This document shows positions 34,761 to 43,190 of a stretch of DNA of 64,000 bases, piece by piece. Both the position numbers and the translations under genes were made by a program. The stretch spans positions 1 to 64,000 of the forward strand of contig NZ_JACJOX010000028.1 in the NCBI RefSeq assembly GCF_014695775.1, given 5' to 3'. This stretch comes from Leptolyngbya sp. FACHB-60 (GTDB lineage Bacteria > Cyanobacteriota > Cyanobacteriia > Phormidesmidales > Phormidesmidaceae). The stretch's first letter is position 1. Every line of letters starts with the position of its first letter. The notes below the pieces were generated by a model. It had not been told where the DNA came from, did not search any database, and worked only from the letters and a program-made list of their open reading frames with translations.

Positions 34761-35408
34761 TTAAGTGTCTGCTTCTGCCGACTTCTCTTGCTTACGCCGT
34801 AGCGCAGCTACTCCCAGCCCAAGCAGACCGGGCAGCAGGACCGGGGTTGGAATTTCCTGGGTTGTGATGCTCACTCCGTAGGTACCCGAACCGTCCGGCA
34901 CACCAGTAAACGAAAGGCTACCAAAGCCAGCGACTTCGCCGCTGGAATCGATAAACCGGCCGCTTAGGGGAGCCAAACCACCAATGGATACAAAACCCTT
35001 ATTTTGGAATCGGGTTCTGACTAATTGTCCTGCGTCTAGAGCAAAGGTAAAGCCGTTACTCAATGTAAAGAAATTAGGAATTGCCGCAAAGCTGTATAGC
35101 CCTTGGGTAATTCCATCAGAAGGGTTGTTATCAAAGGGGTCTACTCGGTCAATCGTGAAGGACGAAATCAGCGAAGTAAGGGTTACTCCGGCAAAATCAC
35201 CGGTCGTTGTTCCCAAATTTGGTGCTCCAAGGTTAAAGGTGTCGGTGCCAGGGTTGACGCCTGGATTAAACCCCGACAGCGAGTTGCTGAAGGAGATGCT
35301 GCCATATAGACTGGCTGCGTAGGCTTCATCTGCATTAAATACAGTTGCAACTGAACCCATTGCCACTGCGCCCGCAACGGCTAGGCTGAGCTTAGAAAGT
35401 GTTTTCAT
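34761..35408 (-). CDS. PTPA-CTERM secreted protein (exosortase substrate type)
   Basis: 215 aa. The N-terminal signal peptide (MKTLSKLSLAVAGAVAMGS, cleavage near AYA-AS) leads into a beta-rich, Gly/Asn/Ser-rich body. It ends in a cyanobacterial PEP-CTERM-like sorting tail: motif PTPVLLPG, hydrophobic LLGLGVAAL, then basic RRKQ. Such tails are recognised by exosortases and the proteins are exported with extracellular polysaccharide. Start ATG 35408 is preferred over ATG 35423 because GAGGA lies 8-9 bases upstream of it. It borders the polysaccharide export genes and has its own terminator. A cyanoexosortase-associated HpsJ-like gene lies at the window's right edge. Confidence 0.85.
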   Translation of the reverse strand: MKTLSKLSLAVAGAVAMGSVATVFNADEAYAASLYGSISFSNSLSGFNPGVNPGTDTFNLGAPNLGTTTGDFAGVTLTSLISSFTIDRVDPFDNNPSDGITQGLYSFAAIPNFFTLSNGFTFALDAGQLVRTRFQNKGFVSIGGLAPLSGRFIDSSGEVAGFGSLSFTGVPDGSGTYGVSITTQEIPTPVLLPGLLGLGVAALRRKQEKSAEADT

Positions 35409-35944
35409 GGCTTCAATCCTCATCCAAATATAGAGGTTTAGTTCAAACTAACTTTGGGCAATGTAGCTGCGGTAGATGAAGAACTCGTGGCTATGCCCGA
35501 AGTATTAGAGATCCCTGATCCGAGGGGGCAGAGTATAAACCGATTGGTTGGAAGATGCAGTCCAGTGGAACGTTTTTGTCTTTTAATTTGGGTCTTCTAT
35601 TAAACTCCGATAGTGGCCTTGAAATGGCCAGAGCAGGATAGAAACCGTTTGCAACTCTTAATTTGCTGTGGTAACTACACTTTAGGTAGATTCACGCCTG
35701 AAGCTTGAGAACTCATCCACTGTGTAGAATTTGGTAGATTCGTTTGAGATCTGCGTTGAAAGATGCACTTCATGCCCACCTTTCTAGACTAAATTACGCA
35801 GACAGAATTTGCTCTGGTTTACAATCCCAAGCCGCCTTTCTTTAAGGAATCAACAAAATGTGTAAAGCTTGTCTTTATCTGGAAACATTGCAACTCGGCC
35901 GCTCAGTAGATGCGTAAACTTATTTGAGTTCGAGTTCTTCAAGC
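35409..35944. other. gene-free region, leader of the PTPA-CTERM gene
   Basis: About 535 bases between two minus-strand genes with no open frame of note. It is moderately A+T-rich, consistent with a long 5' leader or promoter for the PTPA-CTERM gene and the 3' end of the Wzc-like transcript. I see no strong hairpin or repeat and cannot assign promoter boxes. Confidence 0.4.
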
Positions 35945-38128
35945 TTAAACAGGTAGCAGTGACAGCTTAGAGGCAGCTTCTTTAGCGATTAAGCCAACTA
36001 AAGGAATCTTAGAGATCCAGAGTTTTTCAAGAGCCTGTTCTAGCTGGGCAGACTTCACCGTGCCCAGGTGCGACACTAACACCATGCCGCTGCTCTCAGC
36101 CGAGAGTAGGGCAGCATCAGCATATTCTGCAAAGGGAGGCGAATCGTAAATCACCAGGTCAAAGTAAGACTCGGTTCTGGTGACAAACTGCTTCATCTTT
36201 GCAGATGACAATAATCGAGCCGGATCAACGTCTGTGGTGCCAGTAGTCAACACAAATAGGTTGGGTTCAGTGGGCGATCGCTTAATCACATTCTTTAGAT
36301 CTAACTCGCCGGCCAAAATGTTGGCAAAGCCCTGCTGATTAGGTAGCCCTAAAAAGTTGTGCAAATGCGGAAAGCGAAAATCGGCATCGATCAGCAACAC
36401 TCGATTACCCAGTTCAGCAGCGGCCCAGGCCAAATAAGCGGCGGTGGTTGAGTCAGCCAGCTGGTTGTCAGCAGAGCTAATCACCAGCGACCTGAGCGGG
36501 CGATCGGCATCGAGCCGCTGCAGGTTGGCCACCAGCGATCGAAACGCCTCGCGATAGGCATAGAGATCTTCGATGGGCAAATCTCTCTTTTTAGGCCCTT
36601 GGCCATTCAGCATCTCATCGACGACCTGATACAGCGACAGCAAATGCTGCTCGTCATAACCGCGCTCAACTGCCCCATTGTGGGGAATCATCCCCAAAAT
36701 CGGTACTGGCGTAACCCGCTTGAGATCGCGGGCGGTGTAGAGCACATCTTTTTGAGAATCGAGGGCGAGGGCCAAACCGACCCCGAGCAGCAGTCCGAGT
36801 AGCCCCCCTAGCACCAAATTGTTTGACAGATTAGCAACGTCGGTTGCCACCGTAGCAGGAGTAATCAGCTCCCAGGGTAGCTCGCGCTGAGCCGCTTCAA
36901 TTTGAAGGGTTTCTTTGCGCTGGAGCAGCTGGCTTAGGCTAGCGTTAGCAATGGCCAACTCTCGATCTAGATCGGTAAACTCGCGGCTAACCCCAGCCAG
37001 CTGGCCTACGTCTACATTAAGGTCGGCCAGTGTAGACGAGAGGGCCGCCTCTCGGGCTGCCAGTACGTTAATTTGGCCCATTAGCTCTTGCTGGGCGTTA
37101 GCCCCTTCGCGGGCCATGAGTGCCAGCAGATTTTGGCGCTGCTCTTGTAGCACCTGCATATCGTCGCTGGTGCTGAGAAAGATTGTAGAAGCCTGGGCAA
37201 TTTCGCTATCTAGGGCTAGTAGTTGCTCCACTAGAGCCTGATAACGGCTGTTGCTGCTGAGCACCGACGATACCGAGACATCCTGGGGTCGCTCGGTTAG
37301 CTGGCGTTCTAGCTCTTCGTAACGGGTCATGTTTTCTTCTAGCTCAACTAGCACCGCCCGATATTCGTTTTCAAAGGTAGCGATTTGCTCAGATAACTTG
37401 TCACCTTCAGCATCGGGGGTGATTAAATTCGAGCCCTGGCGCAAACTTTGTAGCTTGCCCTGGAGTTGGTCTACCCGTTTGTCAGCATCAGGTATTTTGT
37501 CTTCTAAGAATTTAAGCCCCTGCTGTAGGTCGCGCTGGCGCGAAGCCAGCCCGTAATCTAAAAAAGTTTGGGCAATTAAATTGGCTACATACTCCACATC
37601 CTGAGACGATGCCCCACGGTACGTTGCCCAAAAAATTCTTGAGTCTTTAGTCAGCTGAATGCTTAATCGGTCTTTGATCTGGCTGTAACAAAGACGGTTT
37701 AACTCTTCTTCGGACAAGCCAGTTGAGGCTGCCTGAGCTGGAGGCACACAGCCCTCTAAACCCTTGGCACGCAGATCGGCCACTACCGGTTGCAGCACCC
37801 CAGGGCTGGTTAAAATTTTGGTTTGGTCGGCTAGGGTTAGCTCTCTCTCCTGCTGATTCACAGGTACTTCAGACAGTGAGGAGATTACCTCAGTCTCAGC
37901 ACTTTGGGGCTGGATTAAAATCTCAAAGGCGGCAGAGTAAGACGGAGGGCTGAGGTAGGCCCGCAGACCCGCTGCCCCGGTTAGGGCAGCGGTTATGCCA
38001 GCAATTAAAAGCAGTCTGCGCCTGAGAGTAGATAGCAAGCTGCCCAGATCTAGCCCTCCTTCTGAGCCGGAGTCGGCCCCCGCAGCTATAGGGAGCGTGG
38101 GCGAAGGTTGGAGAGTGTGAGCTTTCAT
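35945..38128 (-). CDS. Wzc-like polysaccharide co-polymerase with degenerate ATPase
   Basis: 727 aa. An N-terminal Wzz domain with a transmembrane helix near 35-60 is followed by a long coiled-coil periplasmic part (~200-420), a second transmembrane helix near 435-460 (LVLGGLLGLLLGVGLALAL), and a cytoplasmic BY-kinase-like domain. Walker A' (LLIDADFRFP) and Walker B (DLVIYDSPP) are present, but the P-loop reads SADNQLADSTT: the lysine and glycines of GEGKST are gone (Asp at residue 559). There is no C-terminal tyrosine cluster. It probably controls chain length or export without tyrosine autophosphorylation. It is transcribed with the Wza-like gene upstream. Confidence 0.88.
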   Translation of the reverse strand: MKAHTLQPSPTLPIAAGADSGSEGGLDLGSLLSTLRRRLLLIAGITAALTGAAGLRAYLSPPSYSAAFEILIQPQSAETEVISSLSEVPVNQQERELTLADQTKILTSPGVLQPVVADLRAKGLEGCVPPAQAASTGLSEEELNRLCYSQIKDRLSIQLTKDSRIFWATYRGASSQDVEYVANLIAQTFLDYGLASRQRDLQQGLKFLEDKIPDADKRVDQLQGKLQSLRQGSNLITPDAEGDKLSEQIATFENEYRAVLVELEENMTRYEELERQLTERPQDVSVSSVLSSNSRYQALVEQLLALDSEIAQASTIFLSTSDDMQVLQEQRQNLLALMAREGANAQQELMGQINVLAAREAALSSTLADLNVDVGQLAGVSREFTDLDRELAIANASLSQLLQRKETLQIEAAQRELPWELITPATVATDVANLSNNLVLGGLLGLLLGVGLALALDSQKDVLYTARDLKRVTPVPILGMIPHNGAVERGYDEQHLLSLYQVVDEMLNGQGPKKRDLPIEDLYAYREAFRSLVANLQRLDADRPLRSLVISSADNQLADSTTAAYLAWAAAELGNRVLLIDADFRFPHLHNFLGLPNQQGFANILAGELDLKNVIKRSPTEPNLFVLTTGTTDVDPARLLSSAKMKQFVTRTESYFDLVIYDSPPFAEYADAALLSAESSGMVLVSHLGTVKSAQLEQALEKLWISKIPLVGLIAKEAASKLSLLPV

Positions 38129-38236
38129 CCCTGATTCCTAGATAAATAGTAGTGTGGGCGGTGAAGGGGTACTCCGGTAGCCAAACGTGCGCTCCGTGTT
38201 GAGCAAAGGGTAGAATGAGTCTTTGCTTCGATAGCC

Positions 38237-39766
38237 TTAGTCAAATAAGTTGAAGATGCGGAAGGGCGCAGACAAGATATTTAAGAAGTTGGCGAGCGGG
38301 TTGGCTACGCTGCCCAAATTGTCTGAAAATGCGGCTAACCCCGATCGCCCGACGATAATAATGTCGTTGTTTTGCAGGGCAGGGTTGTCGGCGTCGCTAA
38401 TGCCCTGGGCAAAGTCGATCTCAATTTCCCGCTGAGTAACGGTGCCGTCTGGATTAAGACGCACCAGCCCCACTGTAGTTGCTCTAGCCCGGGTATTAAA
38501 GCCACCAGCGGCCAAAATACCCTGGTTGAGGGGCGTATTGGGTGGTACCTCTACCAGCCCAGCATTGCGGACCTCGCCTACTACATTAATCCGAATCGTA
38601 TCTGGCGCAAAGCTAGATTCAGCTAGGCGCGACGATTCTGCTGCGCCTACCGCTGCTGTTGCAGTAGGAATAAACACCGTATCGCCCTCTTGTAGCAGGG
38701 CATTTTGCTGGGTAGCTCCCATCTCTAGCAGGCTCCACAGGTCAACGTTGAAGATCTGCTCGCCTCCACTACGGGTGAGACGACGCACCTGTACCTGGCG
38801 AATATTAGCCATCGGCTTAATGCCCCCAGCAACTTGAATGGCATCGGTTACCTTTTGCGCCGCGCCCCCTGACCTGCTGCCGCCTTCTCCCCCTGGAATA
38901 CCCGCATCTCCGGTACGGGTAACGCCCCCCTGTAGGGTATATGGCCCCGGGCGAAAGACTTCGCCAACTACCGCAATGTTGATGGGTGAGTTAGCGGCAG
39001 GGGCTATGCCAGCCTCAGCCAACAACTGAGCTTCTTCAAGAGGCACCAGGGTAGAGGGAATAAAGATGCTGTCGCCATCGCGTAAGGTAATGTCTTGGTT
39101 CAAGTTGCCGCTACTGACCAAGTCCCATAGGTTGACGTTAAACCTCTGAGTTTGACCATTTCGAAGCCGCTGCACCTGTACCTCTCGCAGGTTAGCGCTA
39201 CGGGTAATGCCCCCAGCCTGGGTGAGCAACTGAGTTAGCTTTGGAAAGGTGGTGCCCTCATTACTGAGGGTATAAGAACCGGGCCGGTTTATTTCTCCGG
39301 CAACGCCAACTACTAGGGGGCGGCGGGCTAGCAGGTTGAGGGTAACCCCAGGACGCCGTAGGTACTGATTGTAGCGAGCTGTAATCCGCTCTCTGGCAGA
39401 GGCTAGGGTAAGGCCCAGGACATTGACATCGCCCACTACCGGCAAGGTTAGAGTGCCGTCGACTTGAACTTCAAACTCGCCGCTGTACTGGGGCAATTGA
39501 AAAAGGGTTAGCTGCATGCGATCGCCTGCTCCTAGCGTATAAGGTCCTTCAGGCTGCTGGGGCAGTGGTGCTGCCGGGGCTGATGGCCGATAGGGCTGAC
39601 TAGGAGTTTGGGATAGGGGAATTGTGGCTGAGGCAGGAGCTGCAGTGCTGCCTGACATAGTTTGAGCCTTGCCCTCGCTGCATAACAGCAGGGTCAGGGT
39701 ACCGACCAAAAAGAGTGGTACCTGAACTAGTGATACACATTTGAATGTAATAAACCAGAAGCCCAT
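38237..39766 (-). CDS. Wza-like polysaccharide export protein with SLBB domains
   Basis: 509 aa. The N-terminal hydrophobic signal (VPLFLVGTLTLLLCSEGKAQ) could be a Sec or lipoprotein signal. A Poly_export domain (YTLGAGDRMQLTLFQLPQYSGEFEVQVDG region; key GAGDRMQLT) is followed by three SLBB-type repeats, each introduced by VVGVAGEINRPGSYTL, IAVVGEVFRPGPYTL and INVVGEVRNAGLVEV. A disordered Gly-rich insertion lies near residues 285-300. It forms the periplasmic/outer-membrane channel for the polysaccharide. It heads the minus-strand pair with the Wzc-like gene 108 bases downstream, the standard partner in Wzx/Wzy-dependent export. Confidence 0.9.
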   Translation of the reverse strand: MGFWFITFKCVSLVQVPLFLVGTLTLLLCSEGKAQTMSGSTAAPASATIPLSQTPSQPYRPSAPAAPLPQQPEGPYTLGAGDRMQLTLFQLPQYSGEFEVQVDGTLTLPVVGDVNVLGLTLASARERITARYNQYLRRPGVTLNLLARRPLVVGVAGEINRPGSYTLSNEGTTFPKLTQLLTQAGGITRSANLREVQVQRLRNGQTQRFNVNLWDLVSSGNLNQDITLRDGDSIFIPSTLVPLEEAQLLAEAGIAPAANSPINIAVVGEVFRPGPYTLQGGVTRTGDAGIPGGEGGSRSGGAAQKVTDAIQVAGGIKPMANIRQVQVRRLTRSGGEQIFNVDLWSLLEMGATQQNALLQEGDTVFIPTATAAVGAAESSRLAESSFAPDTIRINVVGEVRNAGLVEVPPNTPLNQGILAAGGFNTRARATTVGLVRLNPDGTVTQREIEIDFAQGISDADNPALQNNDIIIVGRSGLAAFSDNLGSVANPLANFLNILSAPFRIFNLFD

Positions 39767-40402
39767 GCTTATACCTCACAAGGTCACCATCATGCTCTAC
39801 GGCCTAATTTATCTACCTACCGCATTTGTTATTGATTCATATAGGTGGGGGAATATCAGGTAAATTATTGAACAGCTCATCTAATCCTTGTGAACAGAGA
39901 ATAAATGCAAAGATCGCTTAAATAGAGCTTAGTATTTTCACGGACAGGTGAGTAGTGTGCCAAACTCCACCTCAAGTTACTATGATTGAACAATGTTCGG
40001 TCAGGGGTGAGAGAGAGATATTCCTCCAGCATTAACTCTCCCCCCTAGGATAGATGTATGTATCTACTGGTTCTGATTGTTTGGGTTGTTACTGAGCTGA
40101 ATTTGGTGTTGAAGCCGACTCAAGCTTATGCTCCTAGTTAGCTCAACAGGCCTAAAGACAAGGTTTGAGAGTCAAAGTTCCTGAATGTAGGTCTGTAGCT
40201 GTCCCGGAGCAAACTTCGATACGCATTCTAAGGACTTGCCTGTGAACTTTATCAAATGAGTTTTCGTCACTATGTCAGTGATTAGGAGACTGAGGGGGGT
40301 GACATAGACAACTTTTCCTGACGTTAGCTTTTGTTGTGAGGCTTACCAAAGATTTTCCTTGGGACATCTACTGTAGATTTACCCATCAGAGTTTTTAGAA
40401 CT
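39767..40402. promoter_or_regulatory. long divergent control region of the polysaccharide locus
   Basis: 636 bases between the Wza-like gene (minus) and the WecG-type gene (plus), with no gene. It is A+T-rich near 39820-39960, fitting two divergent promoters, though I cannot place boxes. A hairpin can form from GGGGTGAGAG (40004-40013) and CTCTCCCCCC (40037-40046) with one mismatch. The length suggests regulated expression or an upstream leader. The GTGAGG before ATG 39766 is the likely ribosome binding site of the Wza-like gene. Confidence 0.4.
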
Positions 40403-41230
40403 ATGTCAAACAAATGTGGCCTTGCCTGTAAGCCTAGTTTTACCTGTGAAAATGTTCTCGGCTTTTCGGTTGCGACCCAGCCGTTTATCGACCAGATCGA
40501 ATTGATGATGCACTGGGCTCAGCAACGGCTAAGCCGGGTTATCTGCGTCGCCAATGTCCATATGCTTATGGAAGCCCACTGGAATCCATCGTTTGCAAAT
40601 GTTCTGCACAGTGCTGACCTGCTGACTCCTGATGGAATGCCCCTGGTGTGGACCCTGAATTTGATTCGTAAAAGCCGTCACGATCGCGTGGCTGGAATGG
40701 ATATCTTGCTAGAGACCTGTCGTCAGGCCTCCGCTTTGGGCGTAGGTGTCTATTTCATTGGCAGTGATGCCGATACCCTGGACAAAATGCGGCAGCAGCT
40801 AAAGCAAGATTTTCCGGATCTGGTGATTGCAGGCATGCGCCCGCTGCCCTTTCGCCCCTTAACTCCCGAAGAAGACCGCCAGGTGATAGAGCACATTAAT
40901 CAAAGCCAAACGGGGTTTGTGTTTGTGTCTCTAGGCTGCCCCAAGCAGGAAATGTGGATGTATCAGCATCAACATAAGGTTCAGGCTGTGATGGTGGGCC
41001 TGGGCGGTGTGTTTCCCATTTATGCGGGACTACGCAAACATGCCCCCAAATGGGTACGCACCTCGGGACTAGAGTGGCTGTATCGCCTGGTGCAGGAGCC
41101 AGGGCGGCTATGGAAACGGTATGGAACGACTATTCCGCCATTTGTATATCTGTCGGTTAAACAGGTGGTTACGACGAGGGTTAGCCGTCGGCTCAATCGC
41201 ATGTTTGGCGATCGCCTTCCCCAGGCTTAA
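40403..41230 (+). CDS. WecG/TagA/CpsF-family glycosyltransferase (GT26)
   Basis: 275 aa. Family pattern is complete: NVHMLMEAHWNPSF, ADLLTPDGMPLVW with the catalytic aspartate, VYFIGSDADTL, VSLGCPKQEMWM, and GGVFPIYAGLRKHAPKWV followed by GLEWLYRL. These enzymes transfer N-acetylmannosamine or a related sugar to a lipid-linked acceptor at the membrane face, typically as the second sugar. It opens the plus-strand part of the polysaccharide locus. The N-terminal ~20 residues contain three cysteines and may not be native, so an internal start is possible. The family itself is certain. Confidence 0.9.
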   Translation: MSNKCGLACKPSFTCENVLGFSVATQPFIDQIELMMHWAQQRLSRVICVANVHMLMEAHWNPSFANVLHSADLLTPDGMPLVWTLNLIRKSRHDRVAGMDILLETCRQASALGVGVYFIGSDADTLDKMRQQLKQDFPDLVIAGMRPLPFRPLTPEEDRQVIEHINQSQTGFVFVSLGCPKQEMWMYQHQHKVQAVMVGLGGVFPIYAGLRKHAPKWVRTSGLEWLYRLVQEPGRLWKRYGTTIPPFVYLSVKQVVTTRVSRRLNRMFGDRLPQA

Positions 41231-41370
41231 CTCTTTTTGCCTTTGGGATACCGTCTTTTCGTGATGCCGCTTTGAAGAGGAGCGCGTTGTCTAAATATTA
41301 GTGTGTCAATTACTTTCCTGAGAGTCGTACCTGTTAGCCAGATAATCTTTCTACAGCTAAGGATGTAACC

Positions 41371-41796
41371 ATGGTGCAGACACGACGTAACCGCAATCGG
41401 TCTAAGCGACGGGCCATTTATTGCCCCAGCCACAATTGCTATTTAGATAGTGTGAGTCAAAAACATCCTTTACACGCCACAAAGCCCGAGCACCTACAGC
41501 AGCGGGGGATGGGACGTAGGCAGGCCCTGACGGTAGCAGCAGCGTTGGGTACTGTACCCCTGCAAGGGGAGTGGCTAGAGGCGTTTTGGTGCGACCACTG
41601 CCAGCAGAGTCAGTGGTACCACGTGCACAAAACGACGGCCAATGGCTACACGCTTAGTTTGGCTCCAGAGGGTCTCTGGCTACAGGCTTCGGGAGTAATT
41701 TTTCCGGCGGGGAACCCGACAGTGGGAGAGTTTACTCGCCGGGTAGCACGTCAAACAAGATTTGACGGGGTAAAAGATTTTTGCCGGATTGGGTAA
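41371..41796 (+). CDS. conserved hypothetical with possible zinc site
   Basis: 141 aa. Starts with a basic stretch (VQTRRNRNRSKRR), then CPSHNC and a second pair CDHC, which together could hold a zinc ion. Tryptophan-rich segments WLEAFWCDHCQQSQWYHVHK and GLWLQASGV lie between and after. A good ribosome binding site, AGGATG, lies upstream. I cannot assign a family with confidence. The small basic zinc-ribbon look suggests nucleic-acid or protein binding. It lies between polysaccharide genes but has its own spacing on both sides. Confidence 0.75.
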   Translation: MVQTRRNRNRSKRRAIYCPSHNCYLDSVSQKHPLHATKPEHLQQRGMGRRQALTVAAALGTVPLQGEWLEAFWCDHCQQSQWYHVHKTTANGYTLSLAPEGLWLQASGVIFPAGNPTVGEFTRRVARQTRFDGVKDFCRIG

Positions 41797-41858
41797 CAGA
41801 GTTGTGAATGTTTGACCTGTGGCGTTGCTTCAGTTTGGTTGTTTATTAAATCGTTTCT

Positions 41859-42944
41859 ATGACTATGACTAAAAAGGCTCTCATTACGGGTATTACCGGA
41901 CAAGATGGCTCTTATTTAAGCGAGTTGCTATTGGAGAAAGGCTACGAAGTCCACGGCATTATTCGCCGCACCTCTACTATTAATACTGATCGCATTGATC
42001 ATCTCTACGAAGACCCCCACAGTGATTCAGCTCGGCTGTTTTTGCACTACGGCGACCTCACCGATGGCACCACCCTGCGGCGCATTCTTGAAGAGGTGCA
42101 GCCCATTGAAATCTACAACCTGGGGGCGCAGTCTCACGTGCGGGTGAGCTTTGACTCGCCCGAATACACCGTTGATGCGGTGGGCATGGGCACCCTGCGC
42201 CTGCTCGAAGCGATTCGTGACTACCGCCAGCGCACCGGCATTGAAGTGCGCTACTACCAGGCGGGCTCGTCTGAAATGTACGGCAAGGTACAAGATGTGC
42301 CCCAAAGCGAAACTACCCCGTTCTATCCCCGCAGCCCCTACGCCTGTGCCAAGGTCTATGCCCACTGGCAAACGCTCAATCACCGTGAATCGTACGGCAT
42401 GTTTGCCTGCAACGGCATTTTGTTTAACCACGAGTCTCCCCGCCGGGGCGAAACCTTTGTCACCCGCAAAATTACTCGCGCGGTAGCCCGCATTGTCGCC
42501 GGGCAGCAGAGCAAAATCTATATGGGCAACCTTGATGCTAAGCGCGACTGGGGCTACGCCAAAGACTATGTCAAAGCCATGTGGCTGATGCTGCAACAAG
42601 ACGAGCCCGATGACTACGTGATAGCTACCGGCGAAACCTACTCGGTGCGAGAATTTTTAGACATTGCCTTTAGCCACGTCAACCTCGATTGGCAAGATTA
42701 TGTGGCCTTTGATGAGCGTTACCTGCGCCCTGCCGAAGTGGAACTACTTATTGGCAACCCTGCTAAGGCCAAAGCAAAACTGGGGTGGGAGCCAACCGTC
42801 ACTTTTGAAGAGCTAGTACACCTCATGGTCGAAGCTGATCTACAGGCTCTGGGCCTGGTCACTCTCAACGGCAGTGGGGCTACCAGTGTGCTAGATCGAG
42901 CCACCCTACGGGCTGGGAGTGGCGAGAGGGTGGTCGTTGGGTAG
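41859..42944 (+). CDS. gmd: GDP-mannose 4,6-dehydratase
   Basis: 361 aa extended SDR. The NADP motif [16 protein letters not shown] and GIIRRTST are diagnostic of Gmd. The catalytic triad is visible as the Thr/Ser near AGSSEMYG and YxxxK in [29 protein letters not shown] matches the family's substrate and tetramer region. It converts GDP-mannose to GDP-4-keto-6-deoxymannose, the precursor of GDP-fucose, GDP-rhamnose or GDP-perosamine sugars. The C-terminal ~20 residues ([12 protein letters not shown]) are a lineage-specific tail. No GDP-fucose synthase follows in the window, so the next step must be encoded elsewhere. Confidence 0.97.
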   Translation: MTMTKKALITGITGQDGSYLSELLLEKGYEVHGIIRRTSTINTDRIDHLYEDPHSDSARLFLHYGDLTDGTTLRRILEEVQPIEIYNLGAQSHVRVSFDSPEYTVDAVGMGTLRLLEAIRDYRQRTGIEVRYYQAGSSEMYGKVQDVPQSETTPFYPRSPYACAKVYAHWQTLNHRESYGMFACNGILFNHESPRRGETFVTRKITRAVARIVAGQQSKIYMGNLDAKRDWGYAKDYVKAMWLMLQQDEPDDYVIATGETYSVREFLDIAFSHVNLDWQDYVAFDERYLRPAEVELLIGNPAKAKAKLGWEPTVTFEELVHLMVEADLQALGLVTLNGSGATSVLDRATLRAGSGERVVVG

Positions 42945-43073
42945 GGTTAACTTATTCTCTTCTCTCTATCCTTAAATCATTTTTTGAAATCAGAGCTTCT
43001 AGGAATTTGAGCTTGAGGCGATCCCTCTGAGGTCTTCTGATCAAAGAAGCTTAAGCATGGGTTAGGGAATATA

Positions 43074-43119
43074 GCCAGTAGTACTCAATATTTGCTAGTA
43101 AATATTGAGTACTACTGGC
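43074..43119. repeat. perfect 20-bp inverted repeat with 6-base loop
   Basis: Left arm 43074-43093 begins GCCAGTAGTACTC and right arm 43100-43119 ends GAGTACTACTGGC; all 20 pairs match, loop GCTAGT. Followed by the small palindrome CCTATTTTAGG. It lies ~130 bases after gmd and 71 bases before ATG 43191. It could be a terminator/processing hairpin for gmd or a leader element of the next gene. Confidence 0.9.
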
Positions 43120-43190
43120 CTATTTTAGGACAGCAAACTCTGGCTTTAAAGGTCGTTTTAGCTATCAGAAATCTTGTACTGGGATTTAGA

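Noticed and set aside
43092..43190. N-terminal extension of the membrane protein from TTG
   Set aside because: It would begin inside the perfect palindrome; ATG 43191 gives a normal membrane-protein start.
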